A stretch of DNA of 64,000 bases from Setophaga petechia (taxonomy: Eukaryota > Chordata > Aves > Passeriformes > Parulidae): assembly GCA_024362935.1 (NCBI GenBank), contig JANCRA010000061.1, forward strand, positions 3,162,001 to 3,226,000, read 5' to 3'. Below are positions 20,052-31,783 of the stretch, in pieces (position 1 is the stretch's first letter; every line of letters starts with the position of its first letter). The notes under the pieces are model-generated. The model had not been told where the DNA came from, searched no databases, and worked only from the letters and a program-made list of their open reading frames with translations. A program made the translations under genes and the position numbers.

Positions 20052-20941
20052 CTTGGAAGAGAAACAGAAAGGAAGAAACCCTTCTCACCACTTACACAAA
20101 ACACCTGGTCCAACAACTCCATGGTTCACACACTTAATCCCTTGTTCCTAACATGAATTCTGGGCCCCAAAGCCCTTCAACAATCAAAAAAAATTTAGTT
20201 CTCAAACACAGTCCAAAAGCTGTCAAAGCTGACAGTATTGAACATGGGGGTGACACTGAAGACATGGAATGGCTGCTAAGGAGGAGTCCTGCCAGCTCCT
20301 GGCACAGGGATGTGCTCCTCCCTCCACAGCCCTGAGCACAGCAGTCTCATCCTGGCTGCAGCTTGGCAGGGACAGCATGGGAACACACATCTCTTCCCAC
20401 AGAGATGCCCAAGAGCAAGGGGACTGAGCTCTGCAACATGGACAGCAAGACTGGCCAGTTTGCCCAGCTGAGGATTTCCCAGATGGAAACTGGACTGCAG
20501 GCAGCAGCTCACTGAGAGGACAAGAAAGCAGCAGCTGCAGCCCAGCCCCAGCCACGGCTCTGGGAGTGCCTGCACGCACGGCAGGGCTCACACAGCAGCA
20601 GCAGCTGCAGCCCAGCCCTTGCTTTGCCTTGGCCTTCCCACCCAAAAGAGGCACAGCCCACATCTGCTGCTGCAACAGAGGCACCTCTGGCATGCCCCTC
20701 CCTGCACGGGACACTTGGCCTTCAGTGCCACTCCTACAAACACTTCTTTCCCAGCAAGTAAAACATCATCTTAATTTCTTCTTCATTTCCTCTTTTAGAA
20801 ATCTTTCTTTACCAAGAATAATTCAATAACTAAATAACGACGAAATTAGTTCAATTAAAGAAGCCTTTGCTTCTCAGCCATGTAACAATGTTCAGAAGCT
20901 TTCAGTCCAGCACCCCTTTTATCACCATCCAATGGAATTAC

Positions 20942-21129
20942 CTGAGCAGAGGGACATCTTTCAGGCAGGGATCTCCTGCTCTCCCGAATCATTTTCTCAA
21001 CAGCAAGGCCCAAATCCACTGATGGTGATTTCTCTTCCCCAGGTGCATTCTGTGCTGGGCTGGGGGCTGTCCATGCTGCAGAACCTGCACTGCCAAGTGG
21101 AGAACTGGAGGCTGAAGTGTCTGATGTGG
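20942..21129 (-). other. Candidate exon A, unidentified gene
   Basis: Minus strand: acceptor 'gtttgcattcttgcag', 188 bases, donor 'gctcag|gtaatt'. One frame is open throughout, with a Ser/Ala/Pro-rich start and a charged end (SVDLGLAVEKMIRES, RSLPERCPSAQ). It ends at a codon boundary, compatible with candidate B at 20051. The region between (20052-20941) would be an intron of 0.9 kb. Identity is unknown. Confidence 0.4.
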
Positions 21130-21164
21130 CTGCAAGAATGCAAACACATCGGTCAGGCTCCATG

Positions 21165-22430
21165 ATGTGTCTTTGGGATGCAGAGCTCTAGTGCTGCCTT
21201 GCATCAAACACCACAGGAAACACAAAGAAAACTCTATTCCAGAAATGTATTCAACTTCTTCTTAAAAAGTATTTCTTCTAATTGATGTGTACATGTATTA
21301 AAGTATGGGTTGTAAAACTGATCTACACACACTACTGCCTCCTTTGATCTCCAGTTGCACATCTCTTGCTCATGGTCATTTTTTCCTAGTGTCTGACCTG
21401 GTGTCCCCTCTCAAAAGGACTCTGTTGCTTCCAGTCTCTACAAATTTAAACTGCTTTTTCTAGGAATCCTGAACATGCTCAACAATCTTTCAGGCTGTTT
21501 CCACAATGGATCCTAAGGAGCCCACTGAAAGCTCAGCCATTTGGCAGCTGCTTTGGATACTGAAGGCATTTTCTGCTGACATGCTGATGACTCCTCATTT
21601 CAGTTTATGATGGCTCATAAACTGACTCTCCAGCCCAGGCCCTCAGCCCTCAAGGCCTGCTAAGCTTTTGATTGAACAAAGGGCTGTAATCACTTTGTTG
21701 AGGATTTTATTTAGGAGTCTCTCAGGAAGTAAAGAAGGAGCAAGACAGAGCTGAAAAAGGCAGCTCTGTGTGTTGGATTTGGCACAGCTTGGTTTTTAGT
21801 AGGGGGAGGGATAGGGCCATGGGGGCAGCTTCTGTGGAAGGCTGCTAGAAGCTTCCACCATGTCCGAGAGAGCCGGTCTCTGATGGCTCTGAAGAGGGAC
21901 ACACTACTGGGCCAATTAGAGAGGTTGTAATGCCTCTATGATCACATTTTAAAGAACAAAATCAAGACGGGCCCATGTGCAGTTTTTTCCCAGGGATGGC
22001 AAGGCACTGCTGCCAGGGGCCATCCAGGTGCAGCACGTGGCGACGCGCTGCCTTGGCTGCTGCCATCCCGGCATGACCTGCGGCAAGCCTTGTCTGCCTG
22101 GCCCCTCCTAGCCAGCCACACTGTGTACAGAAGGGCAGGTGTGATGGTGGCAGCTTCTCCTTCCCAGCATCCACATAAAGAGAGGCGTTAAATAGTGCCA
22201 GCATCGCAGAGGCCGCTGCTACCTGCACGATGGTGGTGGGGGTGCCTGGCCAGTAATGGAAACATGATGAGCGACTCCCTGGAGCAAAACCTAGATGAGA
22301 TCAGCATTTTGGCACTGCGAGATTCTGAAGGAATCTTTGAATTAGTGGGACTTTTTGGCAATGGTACCTAGGAGGAGCAGTTTTTCTTCTAGTCAGAGAA
22401 GAGGAACAAGTGAAGAGATGTGAGGGAAAA
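21165..22430. other. No gene seen
   Basis: Mixed sequence. The open frame at 21962-22228 (88 codons, minus) has no motif and no supporting signals. Confidence 0.45.
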
Positions 22431-22439
22431 CAACATGGC

Positions 22440-22640
22440 AATGCCAAAGTCAGTAGAACAATAAGGATATGAATAAAGGGACAGAATCCAGTGGGCCATA
22501 ACCCTCTGGGGTGTCTCTTGAGTTTCTGGAGGTCACAGTCTCTCTTTTATCCTGAAGTGCCAACTGCACCTTGACCTCTTCCTTTGGTTGAGGTAGTAAG
22601 AAGGTACAGACTTCCCAATCCGTCTACTCCATGTAATGCA
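22440..22640 (-). mobile_element. LTR fragment related to 49769-50392
   Basis: 'gaataaaggga' followed by 'ctgg.gtgtctc', 'ttttatcc', 'ggttgagg' and 'acagacttcc' appear in the same order and spacing as in the LTR at 49769-50392. Ends cannot be set. Pyrimidine-rich sequence at 22740-23040 may be part of another LTR's U3. Confidence 0.45.
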
Positions 22641-23567
22641 TTTCCCCCCTCATCAAGCACTGTATGACCATTAAAACGATCTTTAAGCCCACCCTGGGCT
22701 GAGGGTATGGTCCTGTGTTGAGACCAGCTGCCTGAGCTGTCTGTTCTGCCTTTAGCTTCTCCTGTGTGGTGGTGTGGTTTTTTTCTATAAGTTTATCATG
22801 GTTGGTTCTGTTACCCCTATGCAGATGTTTGCCCCTGAATCCTATCCTCCCCCCTCCCTTGTCCATCTGCCCAAAACTGCCCTTTGTTCCAGGCCCTTCC
22901 CTGTCCATCGCTGTAACCCTGCTCTCCTCCCTTGTCTGTCAGTGTCACCCCGCCTTACTTCCAGATCCTTCCCTGTCAATCTTGTATCCCCTGAGATCCA
23001 ATTAGTGCATTCAAACTGTTCTCCTCCCCTATTATTCTCTATTGGTTTGAGCATTGTATTCCCTGCCTTATGCTCCTCCTCAGGTTCCTTGCAATTGGAC
23101 AGTTTGAAACCTTCCCTAGTGTGTTCCCCGGATATGAGTTGGTGCACAGCTTTGTTCTGTATTTTTCTGTCCTTGAGCCTTCTTCTGTAACAAATGTCTT
23201 TGAGGAACCATATGGAGGATTCCTCACTGTTCCTCGTCCCAATTCTGAGCGCAGATACAGCAAGTGCTTTGGGGAGCAGCCTCGCTGCTGCAGCTTTACA
23301 GCAGCCCTGCTGTACCACCACCTAGGCCAATCCAGGCGAGGGGCGGCCACTCCCGGCACAGCCTGGGATGGGGCTCGCTACAAGCTGACCAAGCCCTTGT
23401 GTCACTCCTGCCCTGCAGGGAGAAAGCACTGCCCAGAGACTGTGTGAGGGAAATAACAATGTATTTGCTTTTCCTTCAATGAAGATTTGTGTGAGCCCTG
23501 CTAGAGTTGCCAGTGGGTTGGCCTCTTGCAGGGCTGGGAGGAGTCCTGGGGGCTGGGGACCCTTCTC

Positions 23568-24585
23568 TTAACGGGGTGCAAGGGTCCCCATGGCAACTGG
23601 TCCCAGCCCAGGACAGGGGTGGATAGGCTGAAGCTGCTGTACTGGGCAGAGGGATCTGCCACTGTCACCACCTCCTGCCGTGGCTCCTCCTGGGGCTGGT
23701 CCCATCCATGGGGACAGGCACAGGTGGGGGTGGCTGGGACCCCCAGGCAAAGCAGCCTCCGATGTGCCAGCTTCCTCCTCCGCATGACAGACTTTGGGGC
23801 CTTGGGCAGGAGCCCTCATCCATGAGCTGCTGGTCTGGGAGCTGCTGGAGCTGCTGGAGCTGGAGCTGGGGCTTGCACTGGCACTGGCCACAGGGCCGTT
23901 GCTCTCATCCCTGATGGCACCAGAGCGCAGCAGCCTCTGGGCCTCCTCGCTGCACTGGCCCACGATGATGCTGATGATGCCGTGCACCAGTGGAGCCGTG
24001 TGCTGCTCGAGGACAGGCTGCAGCCCCTGGACCAACGCCTGAACCGGCGTTCAGCCCCTTGACGCACAGGTCGTGCAGGATGGAGCTCTCTGCGGCCTCA
24101 ACCAGCCACCACCAGCGCCGGAATATCCCCTCCAGCCTCCGGCGCAGCCAGGGCCGCAGGGGCTCAAGCAGCTGCGGCTGTCCACGGAAAAGTCCGGCCC
24201 ACACCTCGGGCAGGAGGCCACCCGGGAACTCGGGCCCTGAGGGGCCCTGCTCAGCTGGGGACAGTGTCCCCTGAGGAGCAGCTGGACAGGCCGCCACAGG
24301 GCCGTGGGGGCTGTTCTCGTCCAGGCAGCCGGGAGCTCTCCCTGCCTGGCCAGTGGTCGCTGGCAGCTGCTCGGGGGCGGTGCTGGCCATGTCCAGATGC
24401 TCGTCTGCGTGCTCAGAAAGCCGGACGGTCTCTATCGGTGTCCTGCAGAGTGGGCACAAGGGATTTCTGTGTGCCCACTGCAGGATGCAGCCCAGGCAGA
24501 GGCGGTGGTGACAGGGCAGAGCAGAAGTCACATCCTTCCGAGAGTCCTGGCAGATGGGGCAGTCGCTGTCTGTCTCTGTGGCCAT
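23568..24585 (-). pseudogene. Topors-like RING E3 ligase, frameshifted
   Basis: From ATG 24585 the product begins MATETDSDCPIC and has a complete C3HC4 RING (C9, C12, C25, H27, C30, C33, C44, C47), the zinc-binding E2-recruiting domain of E3 ubiquitin ligases. A linker and a Trp/Arg-rich helical region follow. Near 24050 the frame is lost by one base and that frame stops at 23905. The expected continuation (LVQGLQPVLEQ, SEEAQRLLRS, then a poly-Ser tract) is present in another frame down to 23568. The paralogue at 26353 reads through the same region. The N-terminal half could still be translated. The coding region has no intron. Avian Topors-like families are multi-copy, which fits the tandem pair here. 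Confidence 0.75.
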
Positions 24586-25110
24586 TCCAGGAGTGATGGC
24601 TCTGGGACTGGCACCAAGATCTGCCTGGAACAGGCCCTGCCCAGCCCCAGAGAGGCCTGGCTTGATCCTCTCGGCCCTGCCTGCTTGCTCAGTACAGCTC
24701 AGGCTGGAGCCAGAGTGGCCCTGCCAGTGTCTGAATGGAAGCAGTGAGGAGCACAATGTCACAATCTATTCCCCTGTTATGTCGAAGTCCCCTGCTCTCT
24801 GACACCGGCCTCCACTCCACTCCACTCCCAGCACAGAAGGCATTCCAAGTTTTTGTATCCCAAGATAACAGTGAGGAAATGTGAGGTCAAAATGCAGTGC
24901 TCAGGGGTGTCACCATCTGCACTTCAGACTCCTCCACCCTGTGATGACACATCAGGCCTTCCATCCTGCAGGCCCGTGTTAGGAGAAAAAAGGAAATACT
25001 GTTTCCTAGTTTCAATTTCTCTATTTCCATGATGCTGTCCCTCAGCCACCTGCATCACATGCCCTTGGCCCTGTCTCTAATCCCTGCTCCTGACACCTTG
25101 CCATGGTTTC
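24586..25110 (-). repeat. Duplicated 5' flank of RING gene 1
   Basis: From 24745 this matches 1-420 and 27313-27545 in block order, beginning 'gaagcagtgagg' and including 'caggccttccatcc' and 'cacctgcatcacatg'. It probably contains the promoter of the RING gene; no clear TATA box was found. Confidence 0.5.
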
Positions 25111-26170
25111 CAGGGAACACTCCTGGTGTCTGTTCATAGGGCCTCTCGTCTCTCTCCCTGGGAGAGGCCATCGTATCCAGGCCTTTCATGCCAGGCCCTG
25201 TACAAGGTTTTGTCCCTTTTGATTTATGTCAGAGTTTGTCCTCTCTGCAGCCCTGCTGGATCGAGGGTGATGGGCACAAGGACACTTAGCACCTGTGTTT
25301 AGGGCTGTGGGATGTTCAGCTTTGCTTGCTCAGCAGAATGGGTCTTGTCTAGGGGGGCTCCAAACTCAGGAAGGAATTCTCTCAGCCTTTTCTTTCAGCA
25401 GCTGTTCTTCCATCTGCTTCATGACAAGGCCAGGCCTCCATCCTGGGAGCACTCCTGAGGTGACAAGGACACACTCCAAATGACAGCATGTGGGCCTGTA
25501 AAGAAAGGAAATCTGCAAACACACAAATGGTGCCCCAGGGGCGCAGCTTGACTTTCCTCCTCCAGCCTTTGCTGATTTGTTCTCCCCACCTGAAACCTGA
25601 AGAATGGGAAGGGCACTGTGTCAGCAAGGGGCAGTGTGACACCTCACTGCTGACCAACCAAAAGCCCCTTCATATCATTCAAACTACAGAACTGTGGCAG
25701 TAAATAAAAATGTGTCTGAATCAGTGCGACCAGGCCCAAAGCAGAGAGTTCAGGGCCCTCTCTGCATTATTGTGGGACAATTCGTGGAAATTGATCAAGT
25801 GAGCAACAGGTGGAAGCCTGGCTGAGGACAAGGTTGTGTTTTTCAAAGATTGGGGTGTTGCAGTTGAATGCCCAGTTCCAACAATGCTGCTAATCCCAAA
25901 ATGGGAAATGCTATTGAGGGATTAGAGGCCATGCACAGAGGTCCAGAGTGGAGCATTTATAGATCATTCTGTGTTGAGACCAGCTCTCCCTGCTGCATGC
26001 TCTGCCTTTGGCACTTCCTGCCCTGCAGGTGTTCGGCTGCAGCAGATTTCCTGTGGGAAAAGGTGCTGCCCACATGGCCCTGGGCTGTGCCACTCAGGAC
26101 ATGGCTGCCAGCCATGGTGGGGCACAAGGACAAGGGCAAAGGTACCAGAAGGCTGAGGAAGCAGTGCTCA
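25111..26170. other. Spacer between RING genes; no gene
   Basis: No supportable gene. 25970-26170 is the 3' flank of RING gene 2 and resembles 3125-3350, showing that the duplicated unit extends beyond the transcript end. Confidence 0.5.
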
Positions 26171-26194
26171 GAGACTGTGTGAGGGAAATAACAA

Positions 26195-26200
26195 TTTATT
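26195..26200 (-). terminator. Poly(A) signal of RING gene 2
   Basis: Minus-strand AATAAA about 150 bases after the stop codon at 26353. The equivalent site is AATACA at RING gene 1 and AATAAA in the truncated copy near 3369. Confidence 0.55.
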
Positions 26201-26352
26201 TAATTTTTCTTAAATAATTGCAAGGGCTCTTTAGTTCTGCTGGTGGGGGGGGATCTCTTGCAGGTGGGGGCAGAGTCCTGGGGATCAGAGGCTCTTCTCT
26301 TTGAGGGATGCCAGAGGGACCTGCCAACATCACCACCTCCTGCCCTGGCTCC

Positions 26353-27210
26353 TCACCACTCCTGCTTGTCCTCCTCCTGGGGCTGGTCCTGTACTGTGGG
26401 CATGGTGACACTTGAGGGGTGGCTGTGTCCCCTGGGTTGGGCAGTGTCTCCTGTGATGGCTTCCTCCTCCTCCATGGAGACTGCAGGGCTGCTGCTGGCT
26501 GGAATCTCCACCTGAGAGCTGGAGGAACTGGAGGTGCTGCTGGCTGTTGGGCTGTTATGTTCATGTGTGGCAGTTTGAGAGCGCAGCAGCCTCTGGGCCT
26601 CTGAGATGCAGTGTCTAACAATGATCTCAATGATGTCCCGGAGCCGTGGCCCTATGTGTTCCTCCAGGTTTCTCTGCAAGTTCTGGATCATCATCTCCTG
26701 GCCTGGCCCATACACCCAGAGTATGAGCTGGAGGTATCTCGATCTCAGCCACCACGGCTCCCTGGTCTCCTGGTCCATGGTCTCTATCCTTTGGCTCAGC
26801 CAAGTTTGCACAGGGCCCAGAAGGTCCCATTGCCGATGGAAAAACTGTGCCCAGACCTCGGGCAGGACACCACCGACAGCTCTGGCTGCTGTCCTCTGAG
26901 GAGAAGAGGGATGGGCCGGCACAGGGCCACGGGGGCTGTTCTCGTCCTGGCCACCAGGAGCTCTCCCTGCTGAGCTCGGGGCCGCTGGCCGCTGCTCAGG
27001 GGCCGTGATGACAATCTCCAGAGACTCGCCTCTGTTGTCAGAAAACATGACATTCTCTATTGCTCTTCTGCAGAGCGGGCACACAGGATTTATCTGTGCC
27101 CACTGCAGGATGCAGCTCTGGCAGAAGTGGTGGCCACAGGGCTGAGCAGAAGCCACATCATGCCAGGTGTCCTGGCAGATGGCACAGTTGCCACCCATCT
27201 CTGTGGCCAT
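26353..27210 (-). CDS. Topors-like RING finger E3 ubiquitin ligase, intact
   Basis: A 285-residue protein from ATG 27210 (MATEMGGN...). A C3HC4 RING occupies residues 9-47 (C9, C12, C25, H27, C30, C33, C44, C47) and should bind two zinc ions and recruit an E2. Residues 48-110 are a Pro/Ala/Ser-rich linker. Residues about 110-210 are predicted helical, with many Trp and Arg residues (VWAQFFHRQW, EEHIGPRLRDIIEIIVRHC), shared with RING gene 1. A poly-Ser tract lies near 230, followed by an acidic tail. The open frame extends 40 codons upstream without an ATG start, so I chose the ATG in front of the RING, as in the paralogue. Topors itself is a much longer nuclear SUMO/ubiquitin ligase with an Arg-rich tail; this protein keeps only the RING-containing part. 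It is intronless, and I see no disabling change. Confidence 0.75.
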   Translation of the reverse strand: MATEMGGNCAICQDTWHDVASAQPCGHHFCQSCILQWAQINPVCPLCRRAIENVMFSDNRGESLEIVITAPEQRPAAPSSAGRAPGGQDENSPRGPVPAHPSSPQRTAARAVGGVLPEVWAQFFHRQWDLLGPVQTWLSQRIETMDQETREPWWLRSRYLQLILWVYGPGQEMMIQNLQRNLEEHIGPRLRDIIEIIVRHCISEAQRLLRSQTATHEHNSPTASSTSSSSSSQVEIPASSSPAVSMEEEEAITGDTAQPRGHSHPSSVTMPTVQDQPQEEDKQEW

Positions 27211-27312
27211 ACTTGGCCTCTGCAGCACATGGGGAGCGCTGAGGATCAGGAGCTGTTCTCTGTTGCTGGTGTCACACACAGAGCCTGACTGGCCCCATCT
27301 CTGCCCGTGCCT

Positions 27313-27545
27313 GTAAGCAGTGAGGGACAAGATGTCACAATGTGCCTCTCGCTGATGTCACCCTCCATCATCAGGCAATGTCCCCACCAGTGCATGTTGT
27401 CAAGAGAAAGATGAAAATTTTTTTTCCTGTTTTCAGCTTGTCCATGCTGCTCCGCCTTGGCCACCTGCATCATGTGCCCATGGCCCTGTGTCTCATCCCT
27501 GCTCCTGACAGCTCACCAAGGCTTTCTGTGAGGAGCGGAGTGCTG
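27313..27545 (-). repeat. Duplicated 5' flank of RING gene 2
   Basis: Begins 'gtaagcagtgagggacaagatgtcacaatg' and parallels 24745-25110 and 1-420, including the 'cacctgcatcatgtgcccatggcc' block. Likely upstream regulatory DNA carried along with the gene during duplication. Confidence 0.5.
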
Positions 27546-28534
27546 GGACCAGTCAGCATGGACTGCCTGTGACTGGATGATGCCTCCTCCTGTCACTGCC
27601 TTTCCCTGGGCAATGCTGGGATTTGGAGAACCTGGGTGCTGGTGCCAGCCCTAGGTGAGAGTCTCCCACCCTGGTGGGTTTTGCCCCTGCTTCAGGGAGA
27701 AGCAGGCAGGAATGTTTTGCTCCAGCCCATCCACTCCCGCTGGCACTTGCCCACAGTGTCACATCCCTCTCCACTTCCCAAGTGTCTGTGTTTCTGGAAT
27801 CCAGTGCCTTTGTGCTCCTCCCCAGCAGGAGGAAGGGGCCTCAGAAGGAGCTGGAGTTGCTGTCCCTCCACAGTGGGGTACAAGGACCAGAGGAACCCTG
27901 TCATGATTCTGGAGAGCCCAGGACCCATCGCCACGTGGGCCATGCTGTGCCATCATCCCCTCTTGCCTCTGGCTGTTGTCATTCCTGAAAGTCATCAGTC
28001 CAAGCAGTTCTTTCTTCACTTGGAACTAATTTCTCCTGGTTTGAGGCTTGGCTGGTGTGAGGCAAGGATGCTGTGTGCAACCACCACGTGGCTCTGCCTC
28101 AGGGTGCAGAGATCTCTTTTCAAACCCTTGCAAACGGAGGATGTCCACTGCCATATTTTGGTGCTTCAAAGTCCACATGGAAAAAGATGGAAGTTTGTTC
28201 ATCAGGACTTCTTTGTGTTGTTATTAAGAGTAAGTGCCTGTCAAAGTATGCAGCTATATTCCATTTCATTTGGAATTGGACTTTTAACAGTCTAAATATG
28301 CAGGCAGCAGCTGGAATTTCAGAGTACCAAGATATTCCCTCTTTCATGGGGAAACTAAGGCCACAGATACTCCAGGAGATGGACATTTCATGCTTTAAGA
28401 GAACTCTTGCCCAAGATTTCATCTTGAGTTCTTCGCACTTCAGTGCCCCATTACTCCCCCCATTAACTCGCTACCATGGTCACATTTCATTTCTTTTTCT
28501 CTCCTGTGCCATGTGCCCTGAAATGATGAAATGA
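27546..28534. other. No gene seen
   Basis: Open frames up to about 220 codons (27636-28295, plus) lack motifs, start contexts or splice support. Nothing else is recognised. Confidence 0.4.
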
Positions 28535-28920
28535 CAGAAAGGGTGGGGATGGAAGGGACCTTTAGCGATCATCTAGTCCAAGCCCTCTGCCATGGTCAGG
28601 GACACTTTCCACTAGACCAGGTTCCTCAGTCCCTCATCCAACCTGACCCTGAACAATGCCAATGACGGGACATCCACAACATCCACGGGCATCCTGCTCC
28701 TGCCTCTCACTTGAGCAGAGGGAAAGAATTCCCTCCCTTGACCTGTTGGACATCCCTCTTTAGACACAGGTACAGAGGGGTTTCAGGGCTGCAAGCACAC
28801 AGTGCCAGCTCATATCCAATGTCCTTCTCAAGGATCTCTCCCACTCCTTCTCCACAGGGCTGCTCTCAATCCATTCATCACCCCTGCTGTCTTGCTAAGT
28901 TCTGGAATATGCCTTTCTGA
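28535..28920 (-). mobile_element. CR1 LINE fragment
   Basis: The plus strand shows the typical reversed CR1 3' region: 'ggaagggacctttagcgatcatctagtcca', 'gccatggtcagggacactttccactagacca', then 'tgttggacatccctc' and further CR1-like sequence. The sense strand is minus. It is diverged and 5' truncated. Confidence 0.75.
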
Positions 28921-30100
28921 AGAGGAGGCACTGGGAAAAACACTGTAGGTCTAAGGAAAGGAGGCTGAGCCAAGTGGTGGCATTGAAGTACAGGTGGGGT
29001 AGGCATTCCTCCTGGATGAGAGGAACAGCTTGCAGGTTTGGGGTGCACAATGTAACATTTGGGGAAGGAGAAGAGGGCACAGAAATTCAGGCTTTCAGCA
29101 GCCGAGAGGTGGCACTATTAGAACCCGCAGCAGCTGGTGAAAGCCATCTCTCTCTGCCTCAGGTTCTTGCTGTGTGGGAAGTGCTGCGAGTTGTGGTGGC
29201 TGCGCTCCCCCTTTGCTGGGAGGATGATCTGTACCAGGGGAGAGCAGAAAGCTGCCATGGTGGGCAGAACATGCTCAGAGCATTGCAGTTCAGAGAATGG
29301 CACTGCCCCTGCAGGGCAAAAAGCTTGAAAGCATATAATTCTGTGTAGCATGGTGGTACAAATTTTGTCTTCTAGAACATGCTCCTTTTTGTATTCTGTA
29401 GATGAATGATCTGGTTTTTATAGAATACACAGGGGTTTTTGGGAGAACTCTCAAGTTTATTTTTATTCGCATTTTACATCTAGTATTTATACAGATTTTA
29501 TTTATTACTCTTTTTAAATGCAAAGAGAACAAATATCCAATAAGTTTTTACTCCTTTGGGATATTGTGATTGATATTCTTAGAAACAAAACCTCGTTGAA
29601 CAAGTATGAAAACACAGAGAAAGGGAAAATACCATAAAAACCTTTTAAAACAGGGCATAGAAGAAGGACTGCAGAACTGAGTAATTCCTCCAAGGGCGAC
29701 TTCTTCAGGAACTGCAAAGAGATTTCCTTAATTCTCTTTGGGAAAGGGAAATGTGACCTGCAGCCATTCAAAGTACAGCCAAAGCAAATGAAAACCCTTT
29801 GGAAAAGAGGGAATTTTGCCAGTGACATCAGTCTGTCTGGATAACGGAGGGTTGCCTATTGTCCTTGCACTGCATTCCTCAATATTTACAATGTGAATGC
29901 AAATTTCTCATCATTTCTATGAAATGAATAAGCAGTTGCAGTTGCTTTACCATTAACTTAAGCTCTTAGGCGAGTTTTTATTATTTTTGTAGCTGAGCAG
30001 GACTTGGGTTTCCCAAATCTTCTACAAAGCAGAAAGGATCCACACAGTTATTTGTGCTAATGTTAATGAAGGGTTTCCTGAAAGCAGGTGAATGAGAGCA
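28921..30100. other. No gene seen
   Basis: AT-rich DNA with open frames under 125 codons and no motif. Confidence 0.45.
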
Positions 30101-30674
30101 TTGCATTATAAAACTTCCATGTTCAAGAAAACAGGAGTGCACTTAGAATAAAACATATGACAACAGCAAACCATCAGAACAGGATAAAATGAAATTACTA
30201 GGCAGGAAGTGATGTAGGAAAAAAAAGGACATTTCTGATACATGTGCTTGCATTTGTAAGGAGAAACAGAAAAAGAAGGGCAGAGATAATAAGGAATAAA
30301 GATTTTAAAATTGCACTGTGCAGAAGAGACACATGGGCAACCACTGTGGCCCACTGAGCCCAGCCTGGTCTGTGGCATTTCCAGCACTGGAGGGACTGAT
30401 AAAAGACTGAGTGAGCCTAGCTACAATCCACAAAAGGGACTTTCTGAATTTGTCATCCCTTTCACAGCAACAAGAGGTTTTATGGTTTAATATTGTCCAT
30501 TTTTTGCGCTAGTAAATGATTTACCTATTAAATAAACAAATGTTTCCACTTTTCTCCAAAGAAATCTTTTCCCCAAACCAATTAGAAGAAGAGCCACTTA
30601 AATTTGCTTTCTAGAAGAAATCCCTGTAAAAGTTTTCTCCAAAATTTTCCCTAAACCAGGACAAACAGAAAATT

Positions 30675-30692
30675 TGGCCCCCAATGTGGGGT
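30675..30692 (+). other. Primer binding site, tRNA-Lys type
   Basis: Eighteen bases (tggcccccaatgtggggt) match the classical Lys-1,2 PBS (TGGCGCCC AACGTGGGGC) at 15 of 18 positions. One difference is a CpG-decay change (acg to atg). Confidence 0.6.
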
Positions 30693-31591
30693 TCATTAAG
30701 TAGAAAAAATCCTTTACAGATTGCATTTTAGTTGTTCTCACTCTGTATTAGGATAAAGAAAACAGTAGCCATATTGCTTGAATTCATAGTACCTCTCAGG
30801 GCAGAAGCCTTCATGTCTTTCTAGTCCCTAGGCTTCTTTTTTCAGGTTTTAATACTTTTCTAGTCCCTAAGATTACTTTCTTATCCAAAATACCTCCGAT
30901 ATTGTCCCTAACACATAGCTTTTACAGTAGAGGGGCATGGGTTAGAATAACTATTGTGCTGGGCTCAGTGATAATAATTTATAGGGAGTTTACAAAAGTA
31001 CTGAAATCTGTTCAAGATAGACTTGGTTCATAGTTTCTTCATTCTACCAGTAGATCCAGTAGCATGTTTTGGGTGTTTATTAGTAATTATTACACCCAAT
31101 TTGTTAGAAGAGGGGCAGGGGATGGGATAAGGCTTTTCAACCTTTCCTTTCCTTCTTCTCCCTTGAATCTATTAAGTAACTTTTTAAGAATGTTCCGTTT
31201 CCCCTGAATGCCAAGGGTACCACCTTCCTAGTATTTCATCTCATAAACTTCCCTTATATAGTCTACAACTTCTCTAGAATGAGGGCTGAGATATCCAAAA
31301 CAGCTCATGAGACCCCTGACCCAGAAATAAACCCAAGCATGGAAAATTCTGAGTAGTGTAAAGAATGAGAAGATATAAACAAACCCTGAAAAAAATTTCT
31401 GACCTTATAACCTAAGATTTTCCTTTTTGTAGCCAAATACAAAACCCAACTGAAGTAGAGAAATACCTAAAAAAGAAGTACCATAATGACTCTAAAGAAA
31501 AAATGATTGCAATTAGCTAGGCCCTGGCATATGCTTATCATGCACTACCACATACTGTAAAGCAACAAATAGAGGCGACAGGCCAGAAAAT

Positions 31592-31783
31592 AAATCAGCA
31601 GCTACTTCAGTCACTCAGGCTACAGCCAACACCCCAGCTACTCAAACTGTAGGTAAAGCAAACGGTGAACCTAAGCCTATAGCAAAACCAGACAAGAAGC
31701 CTAAGCCTGTAACTAAACCAAACAGTAAACCTCAGCCAATAGCTGTTACTCCTACCAACACAAAGAAAAACCACAAATTTTAA
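31592..31783 (+). pseudogene. Lys/Pro-rich gag-like open patch
   Basis: An open frame reading Ala/Thr/Gln-rich sequence and then repeated KPIAKPDKKPKP and KPNSKPQP motifs, ending at TAA. It resembles the basic, disordered end of a gag-like protein. Upstream, out of frame, is KYLKKKYHNDSKEK. No zinc knuckle is seen. Product uncertain. Confidence 0.35.
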
